A DNA stretch of 64,000 nucleotides from Alphaproteobacteria bacterium UBA1908 (GTDB taxonomy: Bacteria > Pseudomonadota > Alphaproteobacteria > Caedimonadales > UBA1908): positions 11,234 through 75,233 of the forward strand of contig DDGG01000033.1 in the NCBI GenBank assembly GCA_002337525.1. Reading direction: 5' to 3'. Of this stretch, positions 1 to 9,300 are shown piece by piece. The number at the start of each line of letters is the position of its first letter. Within the stretch, counting starts at the first letter, position 1. The translations under genes and the position numbers were made by a program. The notes under the pieces were generated by a model, which was not told the DNA's origin, ran no database searches, and was given only the letters and a program-made list of their open reading frames with translations.

Positions 1-570
1 CAAACGTCCCTTTACACCCTGTAACAAATGATCAAGACGGTCAGCTCGATGAATAACGGAAAGCTTCCCCCGGGGTTTAAGATATTTAAGACAGGCTCTC
101 AACCAATCCTGAAGCGTTTTATTTTCTTCTGTATGATAAGCCCTTGCCTTTAGAAGGCACATGGAACGCGTTTGTCCTGCTTCAATAAATGGTGGATTGG
201 AAATAACATGGTCAAAGCTTTGAGGAACCAAAGATAGTGTTTTATCAAAAACATCACCCTGAAAAAGCTCTGTTTGTTGATCCAGTTTGTTTTTTTTTGC
301 ATTTTCATGAGCTAGCTTGACAAGTAATGCTTCTCTTTCCAAACCCTTCAAAATTGCATGCGGCTGGCGCCATCCTACACAAAAGAGAGCTGCCCCAACT
401 CCACATCCAACATCTAAAAGCGACTCACCTTTTTGTAAATCAACAGTTGCCGCAAGCAAAACCGCATCAATACCAAAACGATGCCCTTCAAGGGGTTGCG
501 AAAGAGAAAGGTTTTTCCCCAGTAAAAAATCATTGCTGACTTCTTGTTTCTCACCGTCCTTCACTGGCAT
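1..570 (-). CDS. tRNA1(Val) adenine-N6 methyltransferase family protein (TrmN6/YfiC-like), 3' end outside window
   Basis: I translated this reading frame directly; it is open from an ATG at 570 to the window edge, giving 190 residues of a protein normally about 240-250 long, so the C-terminus is missing. An SD-like AAGGG lies about 9 nt before the ATG. The N-terminus carries FLLGKNLSLSQPLEGHRFG and ID, typical of this family, followed by a SAM-binding loop LLDVGCGVG near residues 56-64 and the adenine-N6 methyltransferase signature NPPF near residue 125. Family knowledge: TrmN6 methylates A37 of tRNA-Val; related members methylate other substrates, so the exact target is uncertain. It is divergent from the polyprenyl synthase gene, sharing a gap of about 110 bases that probably holds both promoters. 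Confidence 0.8.
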   Translation of the reverse strand, partial: MPVKDGEKQEVSNDFLLGKNLSLSQPLEGHRFGIDAVLLAATVDLQKGESLLDVGCGVGAALFCVGWRQPHAILKGLEREALLVKLAHENAKKNKLDQQTELFQGDVFDKTLSLVPQSFDHVISNPPFIEAGQTRSMCLLKARAYHTEENKTLQDWLRACLKYLKPRGKLSVIHRADRLDHLLQGVKGRL

Positions 571-679
571 ACTTTTTTACCCTTTTTAGTCCTCGGCCAA
601 ACTTATGACTTTTCGGTTTATTTGTGAGTTCAAATGTAGCATAGTCTTGGGGATTGTTTTAACAGTTGGATAACATTTT

Positions 680-1708
680 ATGAAATCTCATCAGGTGGTA
701 CAGATGGCCTCCACTATTCCTAATGAAAAGGCATCTCTTGAACCTCTTAAAAGCCTTGTAGAAAAAGAGCTTCTTGAGGTCAATGACCTTATTTCGAAAA
801 CAGTTGAAAGCTCTGTTGACCTGATTCCTCTTGCTGCCCGAAACCTTATGTCTGCTGGAGGAAAACGCTTGCGTCCCATGCTGACTCTTGCAGCCGCAAA
901 GCTTTGCGGGTATCGCGAAGGACCCCGTGTCATTCCTTTGGCAGCAAGCATTGAATTCATTCACGCTGCAACCTTGCTTCATGACGATGTTATTGATGAC
1001 AGCGCGCTTCGCCGTGGTATTCCAACAGCAAAAGCAACTTGGGGAAATCAGGCAAGCATCCTGGTTGGAGATTTTTTATTCGTTAAAGCCTTTCAATTAA
1101 TGCTTCAGGATGGCTCTCCCAAAATTCTGGACCTTTTGGCAAGCGCATCGGGCCGCATTGTTGAAGGTGAAATTTTGCAGTTAACAACACAGGGGGATTT
1201 AGAAACGACTCAAGAAAAACATCTAGACGTTGTCATACGCAAAACATCTCCTCTTTTTGAAGCTGCGATGGGTGTGGGGGCTCTTGTTGCTGAATCCCCC
1301 CCTTCACATGTAGAAAAACTTATGTCCTATGGTCGTTTTTTGGGGGTTTGTTTTCAACTTGTTGACGACATTCTTGACTATAGCTCTTTAAGCGCAACAA
1401 CCGGAAAAAATCAGGGTGATGATTTTCGGGATGCAAAAGTAACACTTCCGGTTGTCATTGCGTACCGCGCAGGCACTCTGGAAGAAAAGGCTTTCTGGAC
1501 ACGTACTTTCGTTGATCAACAACAAAAAGAGGGAGACTTCCAACAAGCTCTGGCTTATTTGCACAAGCATAATGCCCTTTCCCAAACCCTTGAAATAGCA
1601 CAGAGTTATTCCGTGTCTGCCCGAAAATGTCTGGATGATTTTTCTGAGGCGCCCGAATATCCTGTTTTTAAAGAAATTCTTCAATTCTGCCTGGATCGTA
1701 GCTTATAG
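680..1708 (+). CDS. ispB: Polyprenyl (octaprenyl/nonaprenyl) diphosphate synthase
   Basis: Trans-type prenyl elongase that adds IPP units to an allylic diphosphate to make the ubiquinone side chain. Of 342 residues, GKRLRP (61-66), the first Asp-rich motif DDVIDD (102-107) and the second DDILD (229-233) are all intact, and the length is normal. The ATG at 680 has a weak GGA upstream; an internal ATG at 704 has a better SD (AGGTGG, 5 nt spacing) and may be the true start, removing 8 residues. Chain length cannot be read from the sequence with certainty; octaprenyl or decaprenyl are possible. The last 28 bases overlap the 3' end of the convergent MFS gene. Confidence 0.93.
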   Translation: MKSHQVVQMASTIPNEKASLEPLKSLVEKELLEVNDLISKTVESSVDLIPLAARNLMSAGGKRLRPMLTLAAAKLCGYREGPRVIPLAASIEFIHAATLLHDDVIDDSALRRGIPTAKATWGNQASILVGDFLFVKAFQLMLQDGSPKILDLLASASGRIVEGEILQLTTQGDLETTQEKHLDVVIRKTSPLFEAAMGVGALVAESPPSHVEKLMSYGRFLGVCFQLVDDILDYSSLSATTGKNQGDDFRDAKVTLPVVIAYRAGTLEEKAFWTRTFVDQQQKEGDFQQALAYLHKHNALSQTLEIAQSYSVSARKCLDDFSEAPEYPVFKEILQFCLDRSL

Positions 1709-2907
1709 TAATTTTTTCCAATAATCAGAATACCTATACAAAAGAAGCTAACCCCCAGCATTAGAATGCTTAAAGGAATTATTGACCCATTGAAGAAAAA
1801 ACCTAGCCCATAAATACCCAAGGAAGAAAAAACCATTTCCAGTGCGATCATCATTGCTGATGCCGCCCCTGCTTGACCTGGAGCACTGGAAATAAGTCCC
1901 GCCGTTGCATTTCCAAAAACAAAGCCCCATCCAAGATAGGTCAATAACTTCAACCCCTGAATTTGTAAGGCTGTTAGCGTTCCAGAATTAGGAAAAAATA
2001 AGGGCAAAGCCCCGTCAAAGACAAGAATAAGGATGTTACTAAGAGCCATAGAGAGCAAACCAGCTCCAAGAACTTTTTCAATTGAAAAAAGTTGACATAG
2101 CTTGCTGCTGAAATAGCTTCCCAAAACATAAACTGTGAAAACCGGGATAATATAAAAACCATAATACTTTGCAGGAATTCCCAAATGCTCAACAAAAATA
2201 AGGGGAACATTGGCAGATTCTACAAACAACAGCATAACACACATTACCTTAATACTTGTAAAAACAAGATATTTGGTATTTTTAAAAAGCCCCAAATAGG
2301 TAGGAATCAAAAACTTTAAAGGAATTTGTTTTTGATCAAAATGAGTTTCAGGCAACTTTTTTATTTTAGCAATCAGTGCAATTACTCCCAACAAAAAAGT
2401 TAAGAAAAAGCATAATCGCCAACCAATTATATCTGCCAGGTAGGCTCCAAGGCTCGGTGCAAGGGCCGGAACAATTCCCGCAACCGCATGAACCTGATTC
2501 ATGGCTTTTGTATAATCATCTCCGTCAAATAAATCTTTCAGACAAGCATTCCCGACAATCCAGCCGACACCTGCCCCAAATCCCTGAAGAACGCGGGCCG
2601 TTAAAAGCCATTCTATTGTTGATGCCACAGCGGACCCAAGTGCCCCAAAACAAAACAACAACATCCCAAAGAGAATAACAGGCCGCCGCCCATATCTCTC
2701 TGACAGGACACCATATATCAAACCGGAAAAAGCTAATGCCATTAAGGTGGCGCTAATAGTCCACTGTGCCAATTGTTCCGAGATCACAAGATCGGCCCGT
2801 AAGTTGGGCAATAATGCGGAATTAAAACTGGCTGCAATTTCAATTGTCACAATTGACAGAGTGATAAGAAGAGTCACAATTTTTTGAGTTTTAAGAGAAA
2901 ATACCAC
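1681..2907 (-). CDS. MFS transporter, Bcr/CflA (DHA1) drug-resistance type
   Basis: Inner-membrane proton-coupled exporter of 408 residues with about 12 hydrophobic segments. The MFS motif A (GVLSERYGRRP, residues 66-76) lies between TM2 and TM3, and the RVLQGFGAG stretch in TM4 is typical of the Bcr/CflA branch. It begins with GTG after GAGGAAAA. It is the last member of a same-strand run rocF-rocD-yacG-MFS and overlaps ispB tail to tail. Substrate is unknown; drug, sulfonamide or dipeptide export is described in the family, and in an arginine-catabolic context a metabolite exporter is equally possible. Confidence 0.85.
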   Translation of the reverse strand: MVFSLKTQKIVTLLITLSIVTIEIAASFNSALLPNLRADLVISEQLAQWTISATLMALAFSGLIYGVLSERYGRRPVILFGMLLFCFGALGSAVASTIEWLLTARVLQGFGAGVGWIVGNACLKDLFDGDDYTKAMNQVHAVAGIVPALAPSLGAYLADIIGWRLCFFLTFLLGVIALIAKIKKLPETHFDQKQIPLKFLIPTYLGLFKNTKYLVFTSIKVMCVMLLFVESANVPLIFVEHLGIPAKYYGFYIIPVFTVYVLGSYFSSKLCQLFSIEKVLGAGLLSMALSNILILVFDGALPLFFPNSGTLTALQIQGLKLLTYLGWGFVFGNATAGLISSAPGQAGAASAMMIALEMVFSSLGIYGLGFFFNGSIIPLSILMLGVSFFCIGILIIGKNYYKLRSRQN

Positions 2908-2969
2908 TATATATTTTTCCTCATTTAATCTATTTCTCGTTGATCTTGTAAAAGATAGAAGGAAACAGA

Positions 2970-3134
2970 CTACTCATGGGACTCGGATGTTAAGTCAGAA
3001 GGGTCAGCAGGCTCCTCTGTTTCAACTTTATAGCTTCCTTGAATCCATTTCCCTAAATCAATTAATTTGCACCTCTTTGTGCAAAAGGGGAAAAAATCCG
3101 GGTGATTTTTTTTCTTGCAAATAGGACACTTCAT
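2970..3134 (-). CDS. yacG: DNA gyrase inhibitor / zinc-binding protein YacG
   Basis: A 54-residue frame found by translating the gap between rocD and the MFS gene. It starts MKCPICKKK and carries the complete YacG zinc site, CPIC at residues 3-6 and C18/C22 in FPFCTKRC, followed by the signature IDLGKW (25-30) and a loose acidic tail. Family knowledge: YacG binds one zinc with four cysteines and inhibits GyrB in E. coli. The start lies 5 bases past the rocD stop, so translation is probably coupled. All key residues are present and the length is normal. Confidence 0.93.
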   Translation of the reverse strand: MKCPICKKKNHPDFFPFCTKRCKLIDLGKWIQGSYKVETEEPADPSDLTSESHE

Positions 3135-3139
3135 AAGTT

Positions 3140-4354
3140 TTACTTCGTTTTTGAAAACTCTCTTAAGACTTCTTGAAGTGTTTGAAGAGCATCGTCAAGA
3201 TCTTTTTCTTCTATAATCAAAGGCGGTGCCAACCGAATAACTGTCTCGTGAGTCTCTTTCGTCAGGATGCCCCGTTTCATTAACGCTATACATACATCAT
3301 GGGCTGTCACAATTGCAGGGTCTAGTTCAAGTCCTATCAAAAGACCTTCCCCACGGATTTCTTTTATACAAGGAAAATCAAGTGAGTATAAAAACGCTTT
3401 AATTTTATTACCAAAAGTCATAGCCTTTTCAGCCAATCGATCTCTTTCCAGAATTTCCAGCGCCTTAAGACCGACTGCGCAAGCAAGAGGGTTCCCTCCA
3501 AAAGTTGAACCATGACTTCCCGGTGTCATCAGCGATAAGACTTCACGATGAGAGAGAAAAGCTGAAAGAGGTAATATCCCTCCTCCCAAAGCTTTTCCCA
3601 AAATGAGCCCATCCGGGACTACCCCCTCATGTTGAAAAGCAAAAAAAGATCCAGTGCGACAGAGTCCCGTCTGGATTTCATCCAGGATAAGAAGAACCTG
3701 ATGATGCCGGCAGATCTCGGCAACTTCTTTCAACCAACCCTGCGGAGGAATAATAATTCCTCCTTCTCCCTGAATCGGCTCCACCAAAAAGGCACAGGTA
3801 TGAGGTGTAATTGCTTTTTCCAACGCTTTTGAATCTCCGAAAGGAATTTCCTTGAACCCTGGTGTCAAAGGGCCAAAGTCTTTCTTATAATCGGGTTCAC
3901 TGGAAAAACTGATGACAGTGGTGGTTCGTCCGTGAAAATTGCCAGCCGCCACAATAATTTCTGCTTGATTATCAGGAATATTTTTAACCTGATACCCCCA
4001 TCGACGCGCTGCCTTAATTGCTGTTTCTACTGCTTCAGCGCCTGTATTCATCAAAAGCCCCATTTCAAGGCCAGACAACGATATCAAACGCTTTAAAAGA
4101 GGTGCAATACCTGTCGTGTAAAAAGCGCGCGATGTCAACGTAAGTTTCTGTGCCTGGCCACACAAGATTTGATAAAGCTCCGGGTGTGCATGACCATGAC
4201 TAACCGCAGAATAAGCCGACATCATATCAAGATACTGACGGCCTTCAACATCTGTAACCCATGCACCTTTTCCCTGTTCCAGAACAACCGGCAAAGGCCT
4301 ATAATTGGGAGCACAGACTTTTTGTTCTGCCTTGATATAGGCGCCAGACTTCAT
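3140..4354 (-). CDS. rocD: Ornithine aminotransferase (ornithine--oxo-acid transaminase)
   Basis: PLP-dependent class III aminotransferase that transfers the delta-amino group of ornithine to 2-oxoglutarate, giving glutamate-5-semialdehyde and glutamate. Of 404 residues, the N-terminal [11 protein letters not shown] and the [10 protein letters not shown] segment are OAT-like rather than acetylornithine-transaminase-like. LDEIQTG gives the PLP-nitrogen Asp225 and LGKALGGG gives Schiff-base Lys254. It starts 9 bases after the arginase stop. The pairing defines the arginine to ornithine to glutamate semialdehyde route in the cytosol. An acetylornithine aminotransferase is the main alternative, made unlikely by the arginase neighbour and the absence of other arg biosynthesis genes nearby. 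Confidence 0.92.
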   Translation of the reverse strand: MKSGAYIKAEQKVCAPNYRPLPVVLEQGKGAWVTDVEGRQYLDMMSAYSAVSHGHAHPELYQILCGQAQKLTLTSRAFYTTGIAPLLKRLISLSGLEMGLLMNTGAEAVETAIKAARRWGYQVKNIPDNQAEIIVAAGNFHGRTTTVISFSSEPDYKKDFGPLTPGFKEIPFGDSKALEKAITPHTCAFLVEPIQGEGGIIIPPQGWLKEVAEICRHHQVLLILDEIQTGLCRTGSFFAFQHEGVVPDGLILGKALGGGILPLSAFLSHREVLSLMTPGSHGSTFGGNPLACAVGLKALEILERDRLAEKAMTFGNKIKAFLYSLDFPCIKEIRGEGLLIGLELDPAIVTAHDVCIALMKRGILTKETHETVIRLAPPLIIEEKDLDDALQTLQEVLREFSKTK

Positions 4355-4363
4355 AAAATTATC

Positions 4364-5305
4364 CTATTTTTTAAAACCAGGTTTTTCTACTAAAAGGCAG
4401 TGTACTAAATCTTCAAGAAGTCTCATAGTCTTGCCTTCCCTATCTCTTTCAGGATTATATTCAACAATCTCCATTGCCATTAATCCAGACCTTGTACCAA
4501 ATCCGGATAAAGCTTCAAAAACCTCCTCAGGATAAAGTCCATTTTGTGCCGGACTTCCTACTCCCGGTGCGACACCTGGATCAAAGGCATCTAAATCAAT
4601 GGTAAGACCATAAGATTTGGTTTGACTTTCTATTTTGATGACGGCTTCCCGAAAGCAACTCTTAAAACTTCTTTGCCGAATATTTTCCATTGTATATACC
4701 GTCACTCCTAAATCTTTTAAAAGATCGTATTCTTCGATTTCCCAGGATCTGACTCCTAACAAAAAAGTATTTTCAGGTTGAAGTTTTACATTTTTACTCA
4801 AATGTTCAACAAGACTTTTTTCTCCGTATCCAAGGAGAGCAGCCAATGGCATTCCATGATAGGCTTTGGAGGGTGTTGTTTCTGGTGTATGGGCATCAAG
4901 ATGGGCATCAATCCACAGTAATCCCATATCCCCACCGTTATTCTTTGACGAGGTTTGACGTAAATTTTCATAAACAGCCGACCAGGTTCCAATAGCAATA
5001 CTATGATCCCCCCCTATGACAAGGGGCAGGTTATTTTTCTCAAGAGATGCCCTCACTGATTTTGAAAGCTTTGAGATCATATCATGCAGAAGGGGTAAGG
5101 TCTTAGGCCCCACGGGAATAAAAGTATCCTTCGCCCGTAAAAGAGGTTGAATCACCTCCCGATTGGAACAAATCCCCGCATGATTGAGCCTGTCTTCAAG
5201 CCTGCCTTCAAACAAAAGTTCAGGCGCAGATTCACTCTCTCTTCTTTGAGCTCCCCAGCCAAAACAGGCTCCAATCAAATCAATCTCTCGTTTTAAAGTC
5301 ACCAC
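4364..5305 (-). CDS. rocF: Arginase
   Basis: Binuclear manganese ureohydrolase that splits arginine into ornithine and urea. In 313 residues all metal-binding motifs are present: GGDHS (98-102), DAHLD (133-137) and IDLDAFDP (236-243), with the arginase-type SPAQNGLYPEE following. The frame begins with GTG just after a very strong GGGAGG; two GTG codons stand in tandem and the second has slightly better spacing. It heads the rocF-rocD-yacG-MFS run. No urease is in this window. Arginase is well attested in alphaproteobacteria; here arginine, probably host-derived, would supply glutamate and so 2-oxoglutarate. Confidence 0.93.
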   Translation of the reverse strand: MVTLKREIDLIGACFGWGAQRRESESAPELLFEGRLEDRLNHAGICSNREVIQPLLRAKDTFIPVGPKTLPLLHDMISKLSKSVRASLEKNNLPLVIGGDHSIAIGTWSAVYENLRQTSSKNNGGDMGLLWIDAHLDAHTPETTPSKAYHGMPLAALLGYGEKSLVEHLSKNVKLQPENTFLLGVRSWEIEEYDLLKDLGVTVYTMENIRQRSFKSCFREAVIKIESQTKSYGLTIDLDAFDPGVAPGVGSPAQNGLYPEEVFEALSGFGTRSGLMAMEIVEYNPERDREGKTMRLLEDLVHCLLVEKPGFKK

Positions 5306-5442
5306 GCCTCCCTTTTAAAACAGCAGACCCCTATTAATATAGTCGAAATGTTATAAGAAATCCTTTACACGGGAAAAGATGAAGCTCTCTCAAAAAAAGA
5401 TTCTTTATCTCTTTTTCAGAGTTGTCTGTTACCATAAGTATT

Positions 5443-5985
5443 ATGTATATTTTCGTGAAATTCTTTTTGATAATATTACTGTCTCGAAGTGCCTTTGCAT
5501 TTTCTGAAACCAGATTTTCTGTTTATGTGACGAATCAAACAGATAAAAAGCTGGTCATAAATCGTGCCATTCATCTTGAACCTCGGCACCAAAAAATTCT
5601 TACAAGACTGAATGTTTCAAAAAATCGTCGGCTTCAAGAAACATTTCGTTTAAAAGGCACTGTATATTTTCAAGACATGAAAACAATTGCCTGCCGGTAT
5701 GGTTTTATTTCTTACACGATGCTGGATTCTTTTGAACAAGAATATAAAACCTTTCTTTTCATAGATGAGAAAAAAAATAAAATAAGGTGTCGTGGACTTG
5801 CCCTGGAAGTCTATCCTCAAAGCAATACTATTAAGCCTAAAGGGAAACATCTCACAATCCATGGGGCTTTAAAAAAACACAATACCTATCGACACCACAT
5901 AGAAAGCCAGGACTCCTTGGTTATCATAAACCCAAACACCGGCATTGGTCGGGTGTTTAAACCCTATATTAAAAGAAGCCATTAA
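5443..5985 (+). CDS. Hypothetical secreted protein
   Basis: I do not recognise this 180-residue protein. The ATG at 5443 gives a signal peptide (hydrophobic IFVKFFLIILLS, then AFAF), so export to the periplasm is likely; an in-frame TTG 21 bases upstream is a worse start. The mature part is basic and beta-rich looking, beginning FSVYVTNQTDKKLVINRAIHL, which resembles the edge strands of small Ig-like or DUF-type periplasmic proteins, but no family can be named. Two cysteines (ACRYG and RCRGL) could form a disulfide. It is divergent from rocF and converges on the small Cys-rich gene that follows. Confidence 0.6.
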   Translation: MYIFVKFFLIILLSRSAFAFSETRFSVYVTNQTDKKLVINRAIHLEPRHQKILTRLNVSKNRRLQETFRLKGTVYFQDMKTIACRYGFISYTMLDSFEQEYKTFLFIDEKKNKIRCRGLALEVYPQSNTIKPKGKHLTIHGALKKHNTYRHHIESQDSLVIINPNTGIGRVFKPYIKRSH

Positions 5986-6026
5986 AAACTAGGAAAAACT
6001 TGAAACTTTATTGGTACAAATTGATA

Positions 6027-6302
6027 TTAATGTTTATGTCTTTTTCGGTATGCTTGAATTTGTCTACTGGTTACATCACTTTTGTAGCATAGAGGAGAAT
6101 ACCCCCCAGGCTTGGAGTATGCGCTTCTCTTACCACATCTATAACCTCTTACCGTTTTGCTATAAGGACAAGGACAGCTACCTGGATAGCGTGCAATTGA
6201 TTCACGAATTATCTTATTAATAATAGCTTGATTTTCAGAAGATGCAGCATTGCCTGTCGAATTAAAAAACAAAAAATATATAACCATTATTAATAAAGGC
6301 AT
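6027..6302 (-). CDS. Small secreted Cys-rich protein with CPCPY...CGKRSAYSKPGG...CY motif
   Basis: A 91-residue protein with an N-terminal hydrophobic signal segment (LLIMVIYFLFF ... GNAA) and a compact Cys-rich core: CPCPY, then CGKRSAYSKPGG, then PLCYKSDV. From memory, the spacing CPCPY-x(n)-CG-RSAYS-PGG-x(n)-C-DV recurs in short uncharacterised proteobacterial proteins, so this is a known but functionally undefined domain; that recollection was not checked here. Four cysteines suggest a metal site or two disulfides. It converges on the secreted protein before it, with no clear terminator between them. Confidence 0.65.
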   Translation of the reverse strand: MPLLIMVIYFLFFNSTGNAASSENQAIINKIIRESIARYPGSCPCPYSKTVRGYRCGKRSAYSKPGGYSPLCYKSDVTSRQIQAYRKRHKH

Positions 6303-6423
6303 TTCTCATAACATAATAAATTTGCAACAATCACGAGTATAGAGATAAATTAATTAGAAATAATTAACGAATTACTTAATAAATAAAGAAGAATAAAGAT
6401 CTTTTAGGTAAAATGTCATCGAC

Positions 6424-6466
6424 AAAAAAGGCACTCGGGCTTTTATAAACCTCAAGTGCCTTTTAA
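6424..6466 (-). terminator. Rho-independent terminator after rpsA
   Basis: AAAAGGCACT pairs with AGTGCCTTTT around a GC-containing loop and, read on the minus strand, ends in a run of T. It lies about 20 bases after the rpsA stop and closes the cmk-rpsA operon. Confidence 0.8.
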
Positions 6467-6486
6467 AAAGTTATAGTCTGTTAAAA

Positions 6487-8208
6487 TTACTTGTCTTCAG
6501 AGGGCGTATCTCGCGCTTTATCAAAAGCAGCTCCAAGAATATCACCAAGACTTGCACCACTGTCGGTCGAGCCATAGCTTTCCATGGCTTCTCGCTCTTC
6601 CTTGATCTCGCGACCTTTAATAGAAAGTGTCAAACGGCGAGAACGTGAGTCAATGGCCGTCACACGAGCGTCCACCTTTTCACCAACAGCAAACCGATCA
6701 GGACGTTGCTCCGCACGATCTTTTGCAAGCTCTACCTTACGTATAAAGCCTTGAACAGCACCATCACCAACCGTTACTTCAAGGCCATTTGGTGTAACTT
6801 CAACAACTTCTGAAGTAACAATGTCACCTTTTTTGATGCCTTCAATGCCAGCCTGGAACGGGTCATCTTCAAGTTGTTTCACGCCAAGAGCAATACGCTC
6901 TTTAGACGGATCAACATCAAGGACTTTAACGCGAATTTTTTCACCTTTTTTGTATTCCTTGATGGCTTCATCAGGTGATGAATCCCAGGACAGATCTGAC
7001 ATGTGAACCATTCCATCCAAATCGTCTGATACTGCAACAAAAAGACCAAATTCAGTAATGTTACGAATTTCACCTTCGAATTCAGATCCAACGGCATAAT
7101 CTTTCGCGACAACTTCCCATGGATTTTCTTGACATTGCTTTAACCCAAGAGCAATACGACGCTTTTGAGGATCTACTTCAAGAACCATAACTTCGACTTC
7201 CTGATTGGGCGCTAACAACTTGTTTGGATGAAAGCTTTTCTTGACCCAGCTCATTTCTGAAACGTGGACAAGCCCCTCAATACCTGAATCAAGCTCGACA
7301 AAAGCACCGTAATCAGTGATATTGGTGACCGACCCCGTGATTTTAGAACCTACAGGGTAACGTTCCTGAACACCGGCCCAAGGATCTTCCTCAAGCTGCT
7401 TCATACCAAGGGAAACACGTTGTGTTTCCGCATTGAAGCGGATGACTTGAACCTTAACTGTTTCACCAACGGTCAAAGCTTCACTTGGATGACCAACGCG
7501 ACGCCACGAAATATCCGTAACGTGAAGAAGCCCATCAATGCCACCAAGATCAACAAAGGCACCATAGTCAGTAATATTTTTTACCATACCTTCTATGATT
7601 TGGCCTTCGGTCAGTTTAGCAAGAACTTCAGAGCGAGCTTCTGCACGAGATTCCTCAAGAATAGCACGACGTGAGACAACAATGTTGCCACGTGAACGAT
7701 CCATTTTCAAAATTTCAAACGGCTGCTCAATTCCCATAAGAGGTGTCACATCTTTAATGGGGCGAATGTCAAGTTGGCTCCGCGGCAAGAAGGCAACAGC
7801 TCCGTTAAGATCAACGGTAAAGCCACCTTTCACACGGCCAAAAATAACACCGTTCACATTTTCTTTTGCCTCAAAAGAACGTTCAAGAACGGTCCATGCC
7901 TCTTCACGTCGCGCTTTGTCACGTGAAAGAACGACAAGCCCATCCTTGTCCTCCATACGATCGACAAAAACATCAATGATATCCCCAATTTTGGGTTTTT
8001 CATTTGAGTTTGAGCCCATGATTTCACGCAAGGGGACACGGCCTTCTGATTTTAGACCGACGTCGATAAGAGCCAGATCATTCTCAATAGCAATGATTTT
8101 TCCCGGAACGACTGTTCCAACGACGTCAGGAGATCCTGCTTCACTTTCTTCCAGAAGCGCTGCAAAGCTCTCCATTTCAAAGTTTTCTTCTGTTGTTTCT
8201 AATGTCAT
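6487..8208 (-). CDS. rpsA: 30S ribosomal protein S1
   Basis: Essential mRNA-binding ribosomal protein. The 573 residues from the ATG at 8208 (MTLETTEENF) contain six OB-fold S1 repeats: the first two degenerate (GTVVPGKIIAIE, VNGVIFGRVKGG), the next ones with the strong ITDYGAFVDLGGIDGLLHVTD-type core repeated three times, and a final one near GDIVTSEVVEV. A TTG 21 bases upstream extends the frame, but the ATG is the natural start. The frame is intact and of normal alphaproteobacterial length. It lies 47 bases downstream of cmk, the classical arrangement. The C-terminal tail after the sixth repeat is short and acidic. Confidence 0.97.
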   Translation of the reverse strand: MTLETTEENFEMESFAALLEESEAGSPDVVGTVVPGKIIAIENDLALIDVGLKSEGRVPLREIMGSNSNEKPKIGDIIDVFVDRMEDKDGLVVLSRDKARREEAWTVLERSFEAKENVNGVIFGRVKGGFTVDLNGAVAFLPRSQLDIRPIKDVTPLMGIEQPFEILKMDRSRGNIVVSRRAILEESRAEARSEVLAKLTEGQIIEGMVKNITDYGAFVDLGGIDGLLHVTDISWRRVGHPSEALTVGETVKVQVIRFNAETQRVSLGMKQLEEDPWAGVQERYPVGSKITGSVTNITDYGAFVELDSGIEGLVHVSEMSWVKKSFHPNKLLAPNQEVEVMVLEVDPQKRRIALGLKQCQENPWEVVAKDYAVGSEFEGEIRNITEFGLFVAVSDDLDGMVHMSDLSWDSSPDEAIKEYKKGEKIRVKVLDVDPSKERIALGVKQLEDDPFQAGIEGIKKGDIVTSEVVEVTPNGLEVTVGDGAVQGFIRKVELAKDRAEQRPDRFAVGEKVDARVTAIDSRSRRLTLSIKGREIKEEREAMESYGSTDSGASLGDILGAAFDKARDTPSEDK

Positions 8209-8255
8209 GTGATATATCACACCTTTCAAATAATATACCCGTCTTTTAAGGGGAT

Positions 8256-8921
8256 TCAGGCCTTGTGCCGGGCCTTAAAAGCAGGGCTTGACTCAATAAT
8301 ATTGCATGCCCATGATAAAACTTCTTTTGAAGTCAGGCCAGAAGTATCCAGAATAAGGGCATCCTTGGCAGGGCATAAAGGCGACGTTTTGCGTTCTTTA
8401 TCTCTTTTATCACGTGCACGAATGTCATCGAGTACATCAGCATATATACCCTTGATTCCTCTTGACTGCAACTCCTCAAATCGTCTTTTTGCACGAATTG
8501 TATCTTCGGCAACAAGGTAGAGCTTCACAGGAGCATCAGGACAAATAACGGTTCCAATATCGCGTCCATCCAAAATCGCACCCGTCTTACCACCAGGAGG
8601 TGCTTTTGAGAAGTCCCTTTGATATTGATCCAAAACTGCCCTGACACGAGAAAAAGTAGCAACCCGAGAAGCCGCCAGAGCTACAGTATCAAGTCGATTA
8701 TCGGGATTATCCAGATCTTCCTGAGTCAAGCCCTGGGCTGCTTGAACAGCAAAATCTTCCGATGTAAAATCCCACCCCAACCTTAAAAGTCGTGAGCCAA
8801 GAGCTCTGTAAATGAGCCCCGTATCAAGAACAGCAAAGTTATAACGATCCGCAAGTCCACGCGCCAAAGTGCCTTTTCCTGAACCAGAAGGACCATCAAT
8901 GGCAATCACCAGGGGAGACAT
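8256..8921 (-). CDS. cmk: Cytidylate kinase
   Basis: Phosphorylates CMP and dCMP with ATP. In 221 residues the P-loop GPSGSGKG (10-17) is followed by LDTGLIYRAL, the family's nucleotide-monophosphate binding start, by DGRDIGTVICPDAPVK, and by the lid region KRRFEELQSRG. All are normal for Cmk. It sits directly upstream of rpsA on the same strand, as in most proteobacteria, and the two are probably co-transcribed. Upstream lie a short gap and the remnant tail of the transglutaminase-like gene on the same strand. Confidence 0.96.
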   Translation of the reverse strand: MSPLVIAIDGPSGSGKGTLARGLADRYNFAVLDTGLIYRALGSRLLRLGWDFTSEDFAVQAAQGLTQEDLDNPDNRLDTVALAASRVATFSRVRAVLDQYQRDFSKAPPGGKTGAILDGRDIGTVICPDAPVKLYLVAEDTIRAKRRFEELQSRGIKGIYADVLDDIRARDKRDKERKTSPLCPAKDALILDTSGLTSKEVLSWACNIIESSPAFKARHKA

Positions 8922-8971
8922 ACACTTTTCATTTTCTTTTAACGATTTAAAACCTCTTTAAAACACCATAT

Positions 8972-9055
8972 ATCACTTTTGAAGACAAGACAGAAGAACA
9001 TGCCAGGTTAAAACTTTTGCCTCCTCAAAGGCATAGGTAAATTCAAAGGGACTCA
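8972..9055 (-). other. Possible 27-codon leader or micro-ORF between the transglutaminase tail and cmk
   Basis: An ATG at 9055 opens MSPFEFTYAFEEAKVL and runs 27 codons to a TGA at 8972-8974. It starts 2 bases after the TAA that ends the downstream extension of the transglutaminase gene, so coupling is conceivable. No similarity is recognised and the length is within chance; this is recorded as weak. Confidence 0.2.
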
Positions 9056-9057
9056 TA

Positions 9058-9300
9058 TTATTTCAAACCCAGAAGGAGTATGTGCTTTCTATAGTATTTC
9101 TTTAAAAAAACAGTAAGGTTTTTATACTGTTTTGACTGAAGATCTGATGGTGGAATATAACTTTTTAAAAATTCTAAAGTTTCCAAAATATGAAGATCTT
9201 TCCCTTTTTGCTTATAAATTCTTTCACAGTTTACCCAGGGCGTCTTAAAAGAAACATTTAATTTTTCAGGGTTTGGAACTTGAATATCCTTTAAAATACG
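9058..9300 (-). pseudogene. In-frame C-terminal remnant of the DUF3857/transglutaminase protein after a premature stop
   Basis: Directly after the TAA at 9301-9303 the same frame stays open for 80 sense codons, starting RILKDIQVPNPEKLNVSFK and ending at TAA 9058-9060. The segment matches what is expected at the C-terminus of DUF3857/transglutaminase proteins: a strand like LPEDVSLKTPWV followed by a YIPPSDLQ-type stretch and a final helix. The simplest reading is that one sense codon became TAA, leaving a 548-residue product without its last domain. Alternatives are stop readthrough or a sequencing error. Confidence 0.65.

Noticed and set aside
7595..8212. 205-codon plus-strand frame antisense to rpsA
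   Set aside because: It lies wholly opposite a well-supported S1 gene; the composition is Ser/Arg-rich as expected from reverse-frame translation.
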